DNA from: Polaromonas sp.
GTDB lineage: Bacteria > Pseudomonadota > Gammaproteobacteria > Burkholderiales > Burkholderiaceae_C
DNA length: 64,000 nucleotides
Direction: 5' to 3'
Assembly: GCF_029945895.1 (NCBI RefSeq)
Contig: NZ_JAQSDL010000008.1
Coordinates: forward strand, 1-64,000
The notes below the pieces were generated by a model. The model ran no database searches. It saw nothing but the letters and a program-made list of their open reading frames with translations, and was not told the DNA's origin. Positions 56,301-63,946 of the stretch are shown here, piece after piece. The translations under genes and the position numbers were made by a program. Numbering within the stretch: position 1 is the stretch's first letter; every line of letters begins with the position of its first letter.

Positions 56301-57576
56301 GGAGAAAGTGCTGGCCGCCAGCACGGTGCCGGTTGCCGCGGCACCGGCCGAGCGGCTGACCCCGGCCAGCGCCGTGCTGGGCTACCTGCCGACCACCATG
56401 GCGATACGCGCCAGGGAGCTGGTGTTCGACGGGCGAAAACTCAACAACGTCGTGCTTGGCGGATCGCGTGACGGCCTGACCTGGCGTGCCAACGTCGACG
56501 CGGCCGAACTCAACGGCTACGTCGAGTTTCGCCAGCCCGGAGGTGCGGGCGCCGGCCGGCTGTACGCCCGCCTGTCGCGCCTGAGCCTGGGTCAGAGCAC
56601 GGCCAGCGAGGTCGAGGCCATCCTCAACGAGCAGCCGGCCAACGTCCCGGCGCTCGACATCGTGGTGGAGGACCTGGAGCTGCGCGGCAAGAAGCTGGGA
56701 CGGGTTGAAATTGAAGCCATCAACCGCGGTGCCGGGACGGTGGCCCGCGAGGGGGGTACGCGGGAGTGGCGGCTTAACAAGCTCAATGTCATCGTGCCGG
56801 AGGCCACACTGACGGCCACCGGCAACTGGGTGGCCGTCAACGCGCAGCAGGCGGTGGCAGCGGGCGGGCCGCGCGGGGCGGTCGAGCGGCGCCGTACCGT
56901 GATGAACTTCAGGCTCGACATCGCCGATTCGGGCGAACTGCTCAAGCGCTTTGGCATGAGCGATGTGATCCGCCGCGGCAAGGGCAAGCTCGAAGGTCAG
57001 ATCGCCTGGGTGGGTTCGCCGCTGAGCCTGGACTACCCGAGCCTGAGCGGGCAGTTCAATGTGAATGTGGCGTCGGGCCAGTTTCTCAAGGCCGAACCGG
57101 GCATTGCCAAGCTGCTCGGGGTGCTCAGCCTGCAGGCCCTGCCGCGACGCCTGACGCTGGATTTCCGCGACGTGTTTTCGGACGGTTTTTCCTTTGACTT
57201 CGTGCGCGGCGATGTTTCCATCAACCAGGGCCTGGCGTTTACCAACAACCTGCAGATGAAAGGCGTCAATGCTGCGGTGCTGATGGAAGGCAAGGCCGAC
57301 ATTGCCAGGGAAACCCAGGACCTGACGGTGGTGGTGGTGCCGGAGATCAATGCTGGCACCGCCTCCCTGATTGCCACCGTCATCAATCCGGCGATTGGCC
57401 TGGGCTCCTTCCTGGCCCAGTATTTCCTGCGGCGCCCGCTGACCGAGGCGGCGACCCAGGAGTTCCACATTGACGGCACCTGGACCAACCCGAAAATCAC
57501 CAAGGTCGATCGCAAGGCCGCGGCGGCCGCCGCCGCCGAGGCCAAGCCTGGCGAGGACACCGCTACAAGGAAGTAA
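53386..57576 (+). CDS. yhdP: YhdP-family AsmA-like phospholipid transport protein
   Basis: A 1396-residue envelope protein. One N-terminal membrane helix (LALGLVLAFWVLFGAAWAVLHGWIV, about 28-52) anchors a very long periplasmic region of repeating beta-strand units that form a lipid-conducting groove. RIGEFRPRLESAASQALGVPVRIG (about 54-78) is the AsmA-like start. The C-terminal part has LDYPSLSGQFNVNVASGQFLKAEPG and LLGVLSLQALPRRLTLDFRDVFSDGFSFD, typical of YhdP. E. coli YhdP, with TamB and YdbH, moves phospholipid to the outer membrane. Divergent from glnE by 57 bp. The second ATG (53392) is an alternative start. Confidence 0.93.
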   Translation: MSMDQTTPSQPALASRRLKIAALVARLALGLVLAFWVLFGAAWAVLHGWIVPRIGEFRPRLESAASQALGVPVRIGQITARPGGLIPSFELRDVALLDVQGREALRLPRVLAAVSPSSLWGLGFEQLYIDQPELDIRRTTDGKIYVAGLDVSRDPNDNSSAIADWVFSQTEFVIRGGTVRWTDDLRQAPLLALTQVDWTLRNPGRRHLMRLDATPPPEWGERFSLRGVFREPLWSGGAGQWRRWAGQIYAEFGRVDVSEVKRYANLASLGIDLRAGSGALRAWADVSDGQITGGTADVALQEVDAQLGKTLQPLALQSVTGRFGGRQFANGFEFATEGLQFRTRDGLQWPGGNVSLVYTGAEGRTAARGEFRADKLDLAALALIASRLPLGDAAHAMLTSLTPSGLVDVVEARWQGALDAPLAYAAKGRVTQLEVAAQAAAQGSGNRPGVRGAAVDFDLTQQGGQAKVRITRGELSLPGIFEDPRLPFDQLSTDAQWKLTGPKIELQLRNLVFANADAQGTAQASWHTADAPATVAGGAARDGRFPGVLDLQGSLSRGDGGRVHRYLPLILPDTVRHYVRDAVTQGVLSDVKFRLKGNLNDMPFADPKLGEFRVSAKVAKATLAYVPRSIQPRDASAWPALSELDGELVFDRASMQVNGATGRIAGFPGLQVVKANARIPDLMHAATVQVDGEIKGPLAEAVAVVNTSPLGDITGQALAKTVATGTAGYKLELSLPLADLGKSRVKGSVSLAGNDVQFTPDTPPLTRAKALVSFTESGFAISGGQARLLGGDVRLEGGTRTAQAAAARPVEFPEATVLIRAQGTLSAEGLRQARGLELVSRLGNRANGSAAYTASLGFRRGATEISVSSNLQGMALSLPAPLNKSAETALPLRFDNTVVRVPAGAGQALQDQLSLTVGRLASVQYLRDISGPQPRVLRGSIAVGLESGESAPLPDTGVAANINLASVDIDAWEKVLAASTVPVAAAPAERLTPASAVLGYLPTTMAIRARELVFDGRKLNNVVLGGSRDGLTWRANVDAAELNGYVEFRQPGGAGAGRLYARLSRLSLGQSTASEVEAILNEQPANVPALDIVVEDLELRGKKLGRVEIEAINRGAGTVAREGGTREWRLNKLNVIVPEATLTATGNWVAVNAQQAVAAGGPRGAVERRRTVMNFRLDIADSGELLKRFGMSDVIRRGKGKLEGQIAWVGSPLSLDYPSLSGQFNVNVASGQFLKAEPGIAKLLGVLSLQALPRRLTLDFRDVFSDGFSFDFVRGDVSINQGLAFTNNLQMKGVNAAVLMEGKADIARETQDLTVVVVPEINAGTASLIATVINPAIGLGSFLAQYFLRRPLTEAATQEFHIDGTWTNPKITKVDRKAAAAAAAEAKPGEDTATRK

Positions 57577-57578
57577 AC

Positions 57579-58385
57579 ATGCATGTCGCCGCCCTTCAAA
57601 TGGTTTCGGGGATCAGCGTCCCTGCCAACCTGGCCACGGCCAGGCAGTTGCTCGAGCGTGCGGCCGCGCAGGGCGCCGAACTGGCCGTGCTGCCCGAGTA
57701 TTTTTGCGTGATGGGTCTGAAGGACACCGACAAGCTGGCTGTGCAGGAGACTGCCGGCGAGGGCCCGATCCAGGAGTTTCTGGCCCGCAGTGCACGCGAG
57801 CTCGGGCTCTGGATTGTGGGCGGCACCGTGCCGCTTGGCGCCAGCGACCGCCAGCATGTGCGCAACAGCTCCCTGGTGTTTGCGCCGACGGGCCATTGCG
57901 TCGCGCGTTACGACAAGATTCACCTGTTCCGGTTTGACAACGGGCAGGAGAAGTACGACGAGTCACGTGTCATTGAAAGCGGTGCCGTGCCGGTGACCTT
58001 CGAGCTCCCCTCGGTCGATGGCCACGCTTACCGGGTCGGCCTGAGTGTCTGTTACGACCTGCGTTTTCCCGAGTTGTACCGGGCCATGAGAGCGGACCTG
58101 TTGCTGGTGCCCAGTGCGTTCACGCGGACCACCGGCCAGGCACATTGGGAAGTCCTGCTGCGGGCGCGTGCGATTGAAAACCTGGCGTATGTGGTGGCTG
58201 CAGCCCAGGGGGGCGAACACGACAACGGACGCCGCACCTGGGGCCAGAGCCTGATCGTCGATCCCTGGGGTGGCGTGCTGGGCGAGCAGGCCCAGGGCCC
58301 CGCTGTGGTCATGGCCGAGGTGCGCGCAGACAGGTTGCGGGCTGTGCGCCTGCAGTTGCCCGCCCTGGATCACGGGGTCCTGTGA
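57579..58385 (+). CDS. Nitrilase-superfamily carbon-nitrogen hydrolase (Nit1/deaminated-glutathione-amidase type)
   Basis: A 268-residue amidase. The catalytic triad is visible: Glu in LAVLPEYFCVMG (about residue 43), Lys in YDKIHLFRF (about 114) and Cys in VGLSVCYDLRFPELYRAM (about 155). The sequence GQEKYDESRVIESG fits the Nit1/YbeM group, which clears deaminated glutathione formed by transaminase side reactions. It starts 3 bp after yhdP, a pairing seen in many Burkholderiales, and its stop overlaps the kinase gene's GTG. Confidence 0.9.
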   Translation: MHVAALQMVSGISVPANLATARQLLERAAAQGAELAVLPEYFCVMGLKDTDKLAVQETAGEGPIQEFLARSARELGLWIVGGTVPLGASDRQHVRNSSLVFAPTGHCVARYDKIHLFRFDNGQEKYDESRVIESGAVPVTFELPSVDGHAYRVGLSVCYDLRFPELYRAMRADLLLVPSAFTRTTGQAHWEVLLRARAIENLAYVVAAAQGGEHDNGRRTWGQSLIVDPWGGVLGEQAQGPAVVMAEVRADRLRAVRLQLPALDHGVL

Positions 58386-60460
58386 GCAAGAGCGAGGAAG
58401 CGGCCAGCCGCGCCGAACCCTCTTCGGGCCGGCGGCGCTGGAGCCGGCGCTGGGGCTTGTGGGCGATGCTGGTGGCCTTGCTGCTTGGCCTGTTGTCCAC
58501 CCTGGTCTGGCTCGCCGGGCGTTACGAGTCCAGCCAGGTGCAAAGCCGGCTTGAGCAGGACGCGGTGCAGACGACCACCGACATTCGCGCGGCACTGACG
58601 CGCAACGTCCAGGGCATCCAGGCCTTGCAGGCCAGCAGCCCGGATCCGGCCACCTGGCGTGTGCCGGCTGTCACCCTGCTGCACGAGCACCGGGAGATTT
58701 TGCGGCTGGAGTGGCGCGATGTGGCACTGGCGGCGGTCTCTTACGTGGAAACACCTTACCGGCCCCCGGTGTTCGAGCGGCTCGGACGTGCCAGCGCGCA
58801 GACGGATGTGGCTTTTGCCTGCGCCGCGGCGCGCCGTTTCAGCGGCCCGGCCTATTCGGGCAGTTACTTCCTGCCACAGGCCGACGGGCTGGGGCTGGAG
58901 GTGCTGGACATGTGCCTGCCGGTGCTGGCCGGCGGCCAGCTGGCGGGCTATTTGCTGGCGACCTATTCGTTACAGGAGATATTGTCCGAGCTGGGAGGGC
59001 GGCAACTGGCAGGAGGCCACGGCCTGGCATTCACCGAGGCCGACGGCACGCGCCTGGCCATGCACGGCAACCCGGCCCGGGGAAACCGCGTTTACGTCGC
59101 GCAGCAGCTGCTCGATCTGCCGGGCAACACCATGGTGCTGCGGCTGGAGCGTCAGCTCGGCACGCCGGCCTTGTTTCCCAACCTGCTGACCGCGCTGGTG
59201 GCGGCCATGTCGCTGGCGCTGGTCGCCGTGCTGGCGCTGCTCGGGCGCGACATGCGCCGGCGCCTGAAGGTCGAGCATGACCTGGCCGACGCGCTGGCCT
59301 TTCGCAAGGCCATGGAGGATTCGCTGGTCACGGGCATGCGGGCCAGAGACCTGCAGGGCCGCGTGACTTACGTGAACCCGGCGTTCTGCCAGATGGTGGG
59401 GCTGGAGGCCGGCGAGTTGCTCAGGCACGGCACACCGCCGCCTTACTGGCCACCGGAGCAGGTCGAGGAGTACGAGCAGCGGCAAGCGCGGCGACTGGCC
59501 GTGGGTGCGACGCTGCCGCGGGAAGGCTTCGAGTCCGTCTTCATGCGCCGGGATGGCTCGCGGTTCCCGGTGCTGATCATCGAGGCGCCGCTGATCAACG
59601 CCGTGGGCAAGCAGACCGGCTGGATGAGCGCCATCCTCGACGTCAGCGAACAGCGGCGCATCGAAGAGTTGTCGCGGGCCAGCCAGGACCGGCTGCAGGC
59701 CACGGCCCGGTTGGCCACGGTCGGCGAGATGGCGTCGCTGATGAGTCATGAATTGAACCAGCCGCTGGCGGCCATTTCCAGCTATGCGACCGGATCGCTG
59801 AACCTGCTGCAAAGCGCGGTGGCCGGCGCGCCGCAGCCGCCCGACAACCAGGACCTGCAACTGGCGATGCGCCGCATCGCCGAGCAGGCCGAGCGTGCCG
59901 GCAAGGTCATCAAGAGCGTGCATGACTTTGTACGCCGCCGGGACCAGGTGCGCGAGCCCGTGGCGCCGCGTGCCTTGCTGGATGCGGTGATGCCGCTGGT
60001 CAGCCTGCAGGCCCGCAAGCTGGGGGTCCGGGTGCAGATCGAGGTCGACGAAAGCTGCGAGCCTGTGCTGTGCGACCGGACCATGGTCGAGCAGGTGCTG
60101 CTCAACCTCGCGCGCAACGGCATGCAGGCCATGCAGTCGCCGGACAAAAGCCGGCGCGCCGGCAAGCTGTTGATCCTGCGCGTGCGGCCGGCGGCCTCCA
60201 ATGCGCACAGCCGCTGGGTGGAGTTTGCCGTGATCGACCACGGCGAAGGTATTTCGGAGGAGGTGGCGCGCCGGCTGTTCACGCCTTTCTTCACGACCAA
60301 GCTTGAAGGCATGGGCCTCGGCCTGAGCCTGTGCCGCACGGTGATCGAGCAGCACGGCGGGTTTCTGGGGTTTGAGCCCGGCCAGCCTCAGGGTACGATT
60401 TTCACCTTTACATTGCCGGCAGCGGTCACTGCCGTCGCGCTCGCCGAAGTGTCCGCCTGA
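58382..60460 (+). CDS. PAS-domain sensor histidine kinase
   Basis: A 692-residue membrane kinase. Two membrane helices (about 25-48 and 262-285) flank a periplasmic sensor of about 210 residues. A PAS domain follows (MEDSLVTGMRARDLQGRVTYVNPAFCQMVG, about 320-425). The HisKA H-box is MASLMSHELNQPLAAISSY (His about 461), and the ATPase has N, G1 and G2 boxes (LNLARNGMQAM, DHGEGISEEV, GMGLGLSLCRTVIEQHGG). The layout matches FixL/DctS-type kinases, which in related bacteria sense C4-dicarboxylates. GTG start, overlapping the previous stop. Its partner regulator is 26 bp downstream. Confidence 0.93.
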   Translation: MSKSEEAASRAEPSSGRRRWSRRWGLWAMLVALLLGLLSTLVWLAGRYESSQVQSRLEQDAVQTTTDIRAALTRNVQGIQALQASSPDPATWRVPAVTLLHEHREILRLEWRDVALAAVSYVETPYRPPVFERLGRASAQTDVAFACAAARRFSGPAYSGSYFLPQADGLGLEVLDMCLPVLAGGQLAGYLLATYSLQEILSELGGRQLAGGHGLAFTEADGTRLAMHGNPARGNRVYVAQQLLDLPGNTMVLRLERQLGTPALFPNLLTALVAAMSLALVAVLALLGRDMRRRLKVEHDLADALAFRKAMEDSLVTGMRARDLQGRVTYVNPAFCQMVGLEAGELLRHGTPPPYWPPEQVEEYEQRQARRLAVGATLPREGFESVFMRRDGSRFPVLIIEAPLINAVGKQTGWMSAILDVSEQRRIEELSRASQDRLQATARLATVGEMASLMSHELNQPLAAISSYATGSLNLLQSAVAGAPQPPDNQDLQLAMRRIAEQAERAGKVIKSVHDFVRRRDQVREPVAPRALLDAVMPLVSLQARKLGVRVQIEVDESCEPVLCDRTMVEQVLLNLARNGMQAMQSPDKSRRAGKLLILRVRPAASNAHSRWVEFAVIDHGEGISEEVARRLFTPFFTTKLEGMGLGLSLCRTVIEQHGGFLGFEPGQPQGTIFTFTLPAAVTAVALAEVSA

Positions 60461-60486
60461 AAACCCGCCTGCGGGAAGGAATTGCC

Positions 60487-61113
60487 ATGGAACCCATCCA
60501 GAATGCCACGGTCTACATCGTTGATGACGATGCCAGCGTGCGCGAGGCGCTGGCCTGGCTGCTGCGTTCGCGGCGCCTGACCAGCGAGACCTTTGCCAGT
60601 GCCGAGGCATTCGACGAGCGGATCTCGGGAGCGTTTGCCACCACTTCGCCCTCATGCGCCCTGCTTGACGTGCGCATGGGCGGCATGAGCGGGCTGGCGA
60701 TGTTCGAAAAACTGATCGGTTATGGATTGCTGCCGACCCTCCCGGTGATTTTCCTGACCGGTCACGCCGACGTGCCGACCGCGGTCGACGCCGTCAAGCG
60801 TGGCGCGTTCGACTTCTGCGAGAAGCCCTTTTCCGACAATGTGCTGGTGGACCGCATCGAGCAGGCGCTGATGCAGTCGGCGGCGGCACTGGCGCAACTC
60901 AATGAACACACCAGCCTGCGCGCCCGGCTTGACGGGCTGACCGAGCGGGAGCGCGACGTGATGGCGCTGGTGGTGGAGGGCCTGCCGAACAAGCTGGTGG
61001 CCGACCAGCTCGACATCAGCGTGCGCACGGTAGAAGTGCACCGGGCCCGGGTTTTTGACAAAATGCGGGTAAAGTCGGCGGTGGAGCTGGCGAACCTGCT
61101 CCGTAATTTATAG
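60487..61113 (+). CDS. FixJ/LuxR-family response regulator
   Basis: A 208-residue regulator. Receiver: YIVDDDASVREALAWLL (acidic pocket about 12-14), phospho-acceptor Asp in CALLDVRMGGMSG (about 60), LTGHADVPTAVDAVKRGAFDFCEKPF with the conserved lysine (about 117). The C-terminal LuxR helix-turn-helix is LTERERDVMALVVEGLPNKLVADQLDISVRTVEVHRARVFDKM (about 145-190). It forms a pair with the upstream PAS kinase, of the DctS-DctR or FixL-FixJ architecture. AAGGAA precedes the start. Confidence 0.95.
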   Translation: MEPIQNATVYIVDDDASVREALAWLLRSRRLTSETFASAEAFDERISGAFATTSPSCALLDVRMGGMSGLAMFEKLIGYGLLPTLPVIFLTGHADVPTAVDAVKRGAFDFCEKPFSDNVLVDRIEQALMQSAAALAQLNEHTSLRARLDGLTERERDVMALVVEGLPNKLVADQLDISVRTVEVHRARVFDKMRVKSAVELANLLRNL

Positions 61114-61257
61114 CGGATCGCCGGGTTTTTCCGGTGGCGCATCACGCTCGGCATCGCTTTTGAGTTCGCCCTTGCTGCGCCCGGAGAACATCGTCCACCA
61201 GACAATGAAGACCAGAATGAGCAAGGCCCCCAGGGCTTCGAGTAAAAGTAAGGCCAT
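61108..61257 (-). CDS. Small single-pass membrane protein, 49 residues
   Basis: A 49-residue protein: MALLLLEALGALLILVFIVW forms one membrane helix, followed by WTMFSGRSKGELKSDAERDAPPEKPGDPL, a charged tail. I do not know its function. Its ATG (61257-61255) shares the CATG with the mltA ATG on the other strand, and its stop overlaps the end of the FixJ-type regulator by 6 bp. The clean hydrophobic-then-charged design suggests a real gene, although only a weak ribosome-binding site (GGGAAA) is seen. Confidence 0.65.
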   Translation of the reverse strand: MALLLLEALGALLILVFIVWWTMFSGRSKGELKSDAERDAPPEKPGDPL

Positions 61258-62410
61258 GACTGTTTTTTCCCGGATAACACCAACACTTGTCATTATGGCT
61301 GCCGTGCTCGGCCTGGTGTCCTGTGCGACGGCGCCCGTGCCTGCGCCGCGGCCTTCGGCGCCAGCGGCGGCCAGTGTGCCTGCGCGCCCCGGGGCAGGCG
61401 CAGAGGGTGCCGTCATGGTGCGCGGCAAGAGCCGCTGGGTGCCGGTGGCCTGGAGCGAGCTGCCCGGCTTTGAAAATGACGCCCTGTTTGAGGCCTGGAA
61501 CGCCTGGCTCAAGAGCTGCGAGCGACCCGGCCCGGTGTTTGCGCCGCTGTGTGGCGAGGTGCGTCGCCTGAGCATTGCGACGGGGGAGGAGCAGCGCGCC
61601 TGGATGGTGGGCCGGCTGCAGCCCTACCGGGTCGAAACCCTGCAAGGCTCGGCCGAAGGACTGCTCACCAGCTATTACGAACCCGTGCTCAGGGCCAGCC
61701 GGCAGCCCGGCGCCGCTTACCCGGTGCCGCTGTACCAGCCGCCGGCCGGGCTGGGCAGCCGCAAGCCCTGGTACACCCGGCAGGAAATCGAGACGCTGCC
61801 CGAGGCGCAGGCCGCGTTGAGAGGACGGGAGATCGCCTGGCTCGCCGATCCGATTGATGCCATGTCGCTGCACATCCAGGGCTCGGGCCGGCTGGCCATC
61901 ACCGACGCCGCCGGCGCGCAGCGCACGGTGCGCGTGGCGTTTGCCGGTTCCAATGACCAGCCCTTTCGCAGCATCACCCAGTGGCTGATGGAGCAGGGCC
62001 AGGGCAGGATGAACGCGCCCTGGACCGAGTCCACCAAGGCCTGGGCGGCGCAGAATCCGCAACGCGTCTCGCAACTGCTGTGGAGCAATCCACGGTACAT
62101 CTTTTTCCGCGAGGAGCCCCTGAGTGACATGGACGCGGCCTACGGCCCGCGCGGCGCGCAGGGCGTGCCGTTGACGCCGGGGCGTTCGATCGCGGTGGAC
62201 CGGGAAAGCATTCCCTACGGCACCCCGGTCTGGCTCGCCTCGCGCGGTGCGGCGGCAGACCTGCAAAAACTCGTGATCGCGCAGGACACGGGCAGCGCCA
62301 TTGTGGGTGCCGTGCGGGCTGACTATTTCGCCGGCACCGGCCCACAGGCCGGTGAACTGGCCAGCCGCGTGAACCAGCCTCTGCGCCTGTGGGTGTTGTG
62401 GCCCAAATGA
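61256..62410 (+). CDS. mltA: Membrane-bound lytic murein transglycosylase A
   Basis: A 384-residue lipoprotein that cleaves peptidoglycan glycan strands with anhydro-muramic acid formation. The signal peptide ends in the lipobox LVSC (about residue 23). The catalytic double-psi barrel shows GLLTSYYEPVLRAS (about 135), SLHIQGSGRLAI (about 205), YIFFRE (about 280), and the active-site Asp in VIAQDTGSAIVGAVRADYFAGTG (about 340). ATG 61256 gives a proper lipoprotein signal; the frame is open 96 bp further upstream but that would bury it. The last codons overlap the next lipoprotein gene by ATGA. Confidence 0.95.
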   Translation: MTVFSRITPTLVIMAAVLGLVSCATAPVPAPRPSAPAAASVPARPGAGAEGAVMVRGKSRWVPVAWSELPGFENDALFEAWNAWLKSCERPGPVFAPLCGEVRRLSIATGEEQRAWMVGRLQPYRVETLQGSAEGLLTSYYEPVLRASRQPGAAYPVPLYQPPAGLGSRKPWYTRQEIETLPEAQAALRGREIAWLADPIDAMSLHIQGSGRLAITDAAGAQRTVRVAFAGSNDQPFRSITQWLMEQGQGRMNAPWTESTKAWAAQNPQRVSQLLWSNPRYIFFREEPLSDMDAAYGPRGAQGVPLTPGRSIAVDRESIPYGTPVWLASRGAAADLQKLVIAQDTGSAIVGAVRADYFAGTGPQAGELASRVNQPLRLWVLWPK

Positions 62411-62769
62411 GCCAGCCGTGCAACTTTCTCCCCCGCTGCGGCCTGCTGCTCGCTGCGCTTGCCTTGCTCTCGGCCTGTGCCGCCACCGGGCCAGCGGCGA
62501 CCCGCTACCGCTGCGAACATGGCATTGATTTCAGCGTGAGGTTTGTCGATGACAGCGCGCTGATCGAGAGTTCGCGCACCTCTGGTGTGCCCTCCGACGT
62601 GCCCTCTGGCGTCCTTTTTCGCGACGCCGGCGGGCAAGGCGCCCTGCAGACCGTGTACAGCAACACGCGCATGCGCGCCGAGTTTGGCCTGGGTTCGGGC
62701 GGGCGTGAGGCGGTGCTGCGCTACCCGCTGCTGCCGCTGGTGGCGCGCTGCGTGCGGGATGAACCCTAA
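62407..62769 (+). CDS. MliC-like lipoprotein (possible lysozyme inhibitor)
   Basis: A 120-residue lipoprotein. Signal peptide with lipobox LLSAC (about residue 24). The mature part ATRYRCEHGIDFSVRFVDDSALIESS resembles the start of the MliC/PliC c-type lysozyme-inhibitor fold (Y-x-C-x-x-G...V-x-F-x-x-x-x-A). A second cysteine near the C-terminus (ARCVRDEP) could close the disulfide. It is translationally coupled to mltA, placing a possible muramidase inhibitor with a muramidase-like enzyme. Similarity is modest, so the inhibitor role is inference. Confidence 0.6.
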   Translation: MSQPCNFLPRCGLLLAALALLSACAATGPAATRYRCEHGIDFSVRFVDDSALIESSRTSGVPSDVPSGVLFRDAGGQGALQTVYSNTRMRAEFGLGSGGREAVLRYPLLPLVARCVRDEP

Positions 62770-63464
62770 CGCACCGACATCCGCAGCTGCACCGTCAGCG
62801 TCGAGCGGGTTGCCGACTGCGTGTTGCTGAACAGGCCGGAACTGCTGGCGCTGCCGGTGTCATCCGACTGGGCCACGGTCACCCATTCGTTGAGAGGGAC
62901 AAGCAGCGTTGTCACCACGCGCGAATCAGAATCAGTCGGCCCGGAAGTCGCGCTGCGTGAGTTTGACACGGCCGCCAGTTCCAGCTCGGCGCTGTCGCCG
63001 CCGCGCCAGAGCGGCCTGACAACAAAGCCGCTGCCGGCAGTCACCAGCACCGTGCCGCTGCCATAACGCACGATTCCGTTTTGCAAAAAACTGTGCAGCA
63101 GCCGCACGGGGACGCTGTTGCCCAGCAGGATGTTGGCGCTGCGGCCGTTCAGTACCAGCACCCGCTGGGCTAAGTCACCCGACCCCGTTTGCTGGCCGCT
63201 TTGCGCTTCGAGGTGAACCTGGCCTCCAGATTGGCCTGGCTGCATGCGCACCGTGCCGGCGGCACCCAGCGCGCTCCCGGACGCGCTGCTGCCGCGTACC
63301 TGGCGTACCTCGATCTGCAGATTGCGCATCGGCAAGGCTGCCTGATTTGCTATCAAATCAGTAGCTGTTTGCGCCCGTGCAATAAGGGCTGGAGCCATAA
63401 AAAGCACTGAAATCAGGGCCCAAAAGGGTCGGGAGCGGCCGGCAGGGATGGCGCGGGGTGTCAT
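62766..63464 (-). CDS. Exported secretin-like domain protein
   Basis: A 232-residue exported protein with signal peptide (FWALISVLFMAPALIARAQ). The mature part is beta-rich: LQIEVRQVRGSSASGS, RVLVLNGRSANILLGNSVPVRLL, GFVVRPLWRGGDSAELELAAVSNS and the end STLTVQLRMSVR. Segments such as the V-x-P-x-W-x-G-D-x-x-x-L pattern recall the secretin C-domain, but there is no full multimerisation domain. I do not assign a function. Residues about 22-41, including the signal-cleavage site, are encoded by a family-B repeat. Its ATG overlaps the Lrp gene stop, and its stop overlaps the opposite lipoprotein gene's stop. Confidence 0.65.
   Translation of the reverse strand: MTPRAIPAGRSRPFWALISVLFMAPALIARAQTATDLIANQAALPMRNLQIEVRQVRGSSASGSALGAAGTVRMQPGQSGGQVHLEAQSGQQTGSGDLAQRVLVLNGRSANILLGNSVPVRLLHSFLQNGIVRYGSGTVLVTAGSGFVVRPLWRGGDSAELELAAVSNSRSATSGPTDSDSRVVTTLLVPLNEWVTVAQSDDTGSASSSGLFSNTQSATRSTLTVQLRMSVR
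63343..63400 (+). repeat. Family-B element encoding part of a signal peptide
   Basis: GCTATCAAATCAGTAGCTG...GCAATAAGGGCTGGAGCC, in gene-sense orientation like the other copies. It codes for FMAPALIARAQTATDLIANQ of the secretin-like protein. Confidence 0.75.
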
Positions 63465-63946
63465 GGCATCTTGTCAGACAAGTGGCCCAGCGGCAGCACG
63501 CTGCTGGACTTGATCTCACCCAGGGAAAAGCTGGTGTGCATGTCTTTCACATTGGGCAGGTTCAGCAGGCTTTTCAGGGCGAAACGCGAAAAACTGTCGA
63601 GGTCCCTGGCCACCACCTGTAACTCGAAGGTTCCGGTGCCGCTGATGTAGTGGCAGGCGATGATCTCGGGCAATTGGCGGATCGCCTCTTCCATCGCGCT
63701 GGTCGCATCGCCGGTGTTGCGGTCTGCATCCAGACGCACAAAGGCCAACACGCCCAGCCCGATCTTGTGGCGGTCTATCTCCGCGCGGTAACCCTTGATG
63801 AAACCACCTTCCTCCAGTGCCCTGACGCGTCGCCAGCAGGGCGCGGCGCTCAGGCCGACGCGGGTGCTGAGTTCGGCATTGCTCAAACGGCCGTCGGTCT
63901 GCAATTCATGCAGGATCGCGAGGTCAAACTTGTCGAGTGTTTCCAT
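63461..63946 (-). CDS. Lrp/AsnC-family transcriptional regulator
   Basis: A 161-residue feast/famine regulator. The N-terminal helix-turn-helix (LDKFDLAILHELQTDGRLSNAELSTRVGLSAAPCWRRVRALEEGGFIKGY, about residues 3-52) and the ligand-binding RAM domain (LGVLAFVRLDADRN... ACHYISGTGTFELQVVARDLDSFSRF, about 65-130) are complete. METLDKFDLAIL at 63946 matches the family start; upstream in-frame ATG 63979 adds 11 atypical residues. It overlaps the secretin-like gene by ATGA. Its effector is unknown. Bases 63947-64000 hold only its upstream region. Confidence 0.93.
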   Translation of the reverse strand: METLDKFDLAILHELQTDGRLSNAELSTRVGLSAAPCWRRVRALEEGGFIKGYRAEIDRHKIGLGVLAFVRLDADRNTGDATSAMEEAIRQLPEIIACHYISGTGTFELQVVARDLDSFSRFALKSLLNLPNVKDMHTSFSLGEIKSSSVLPLGHLSDKMP

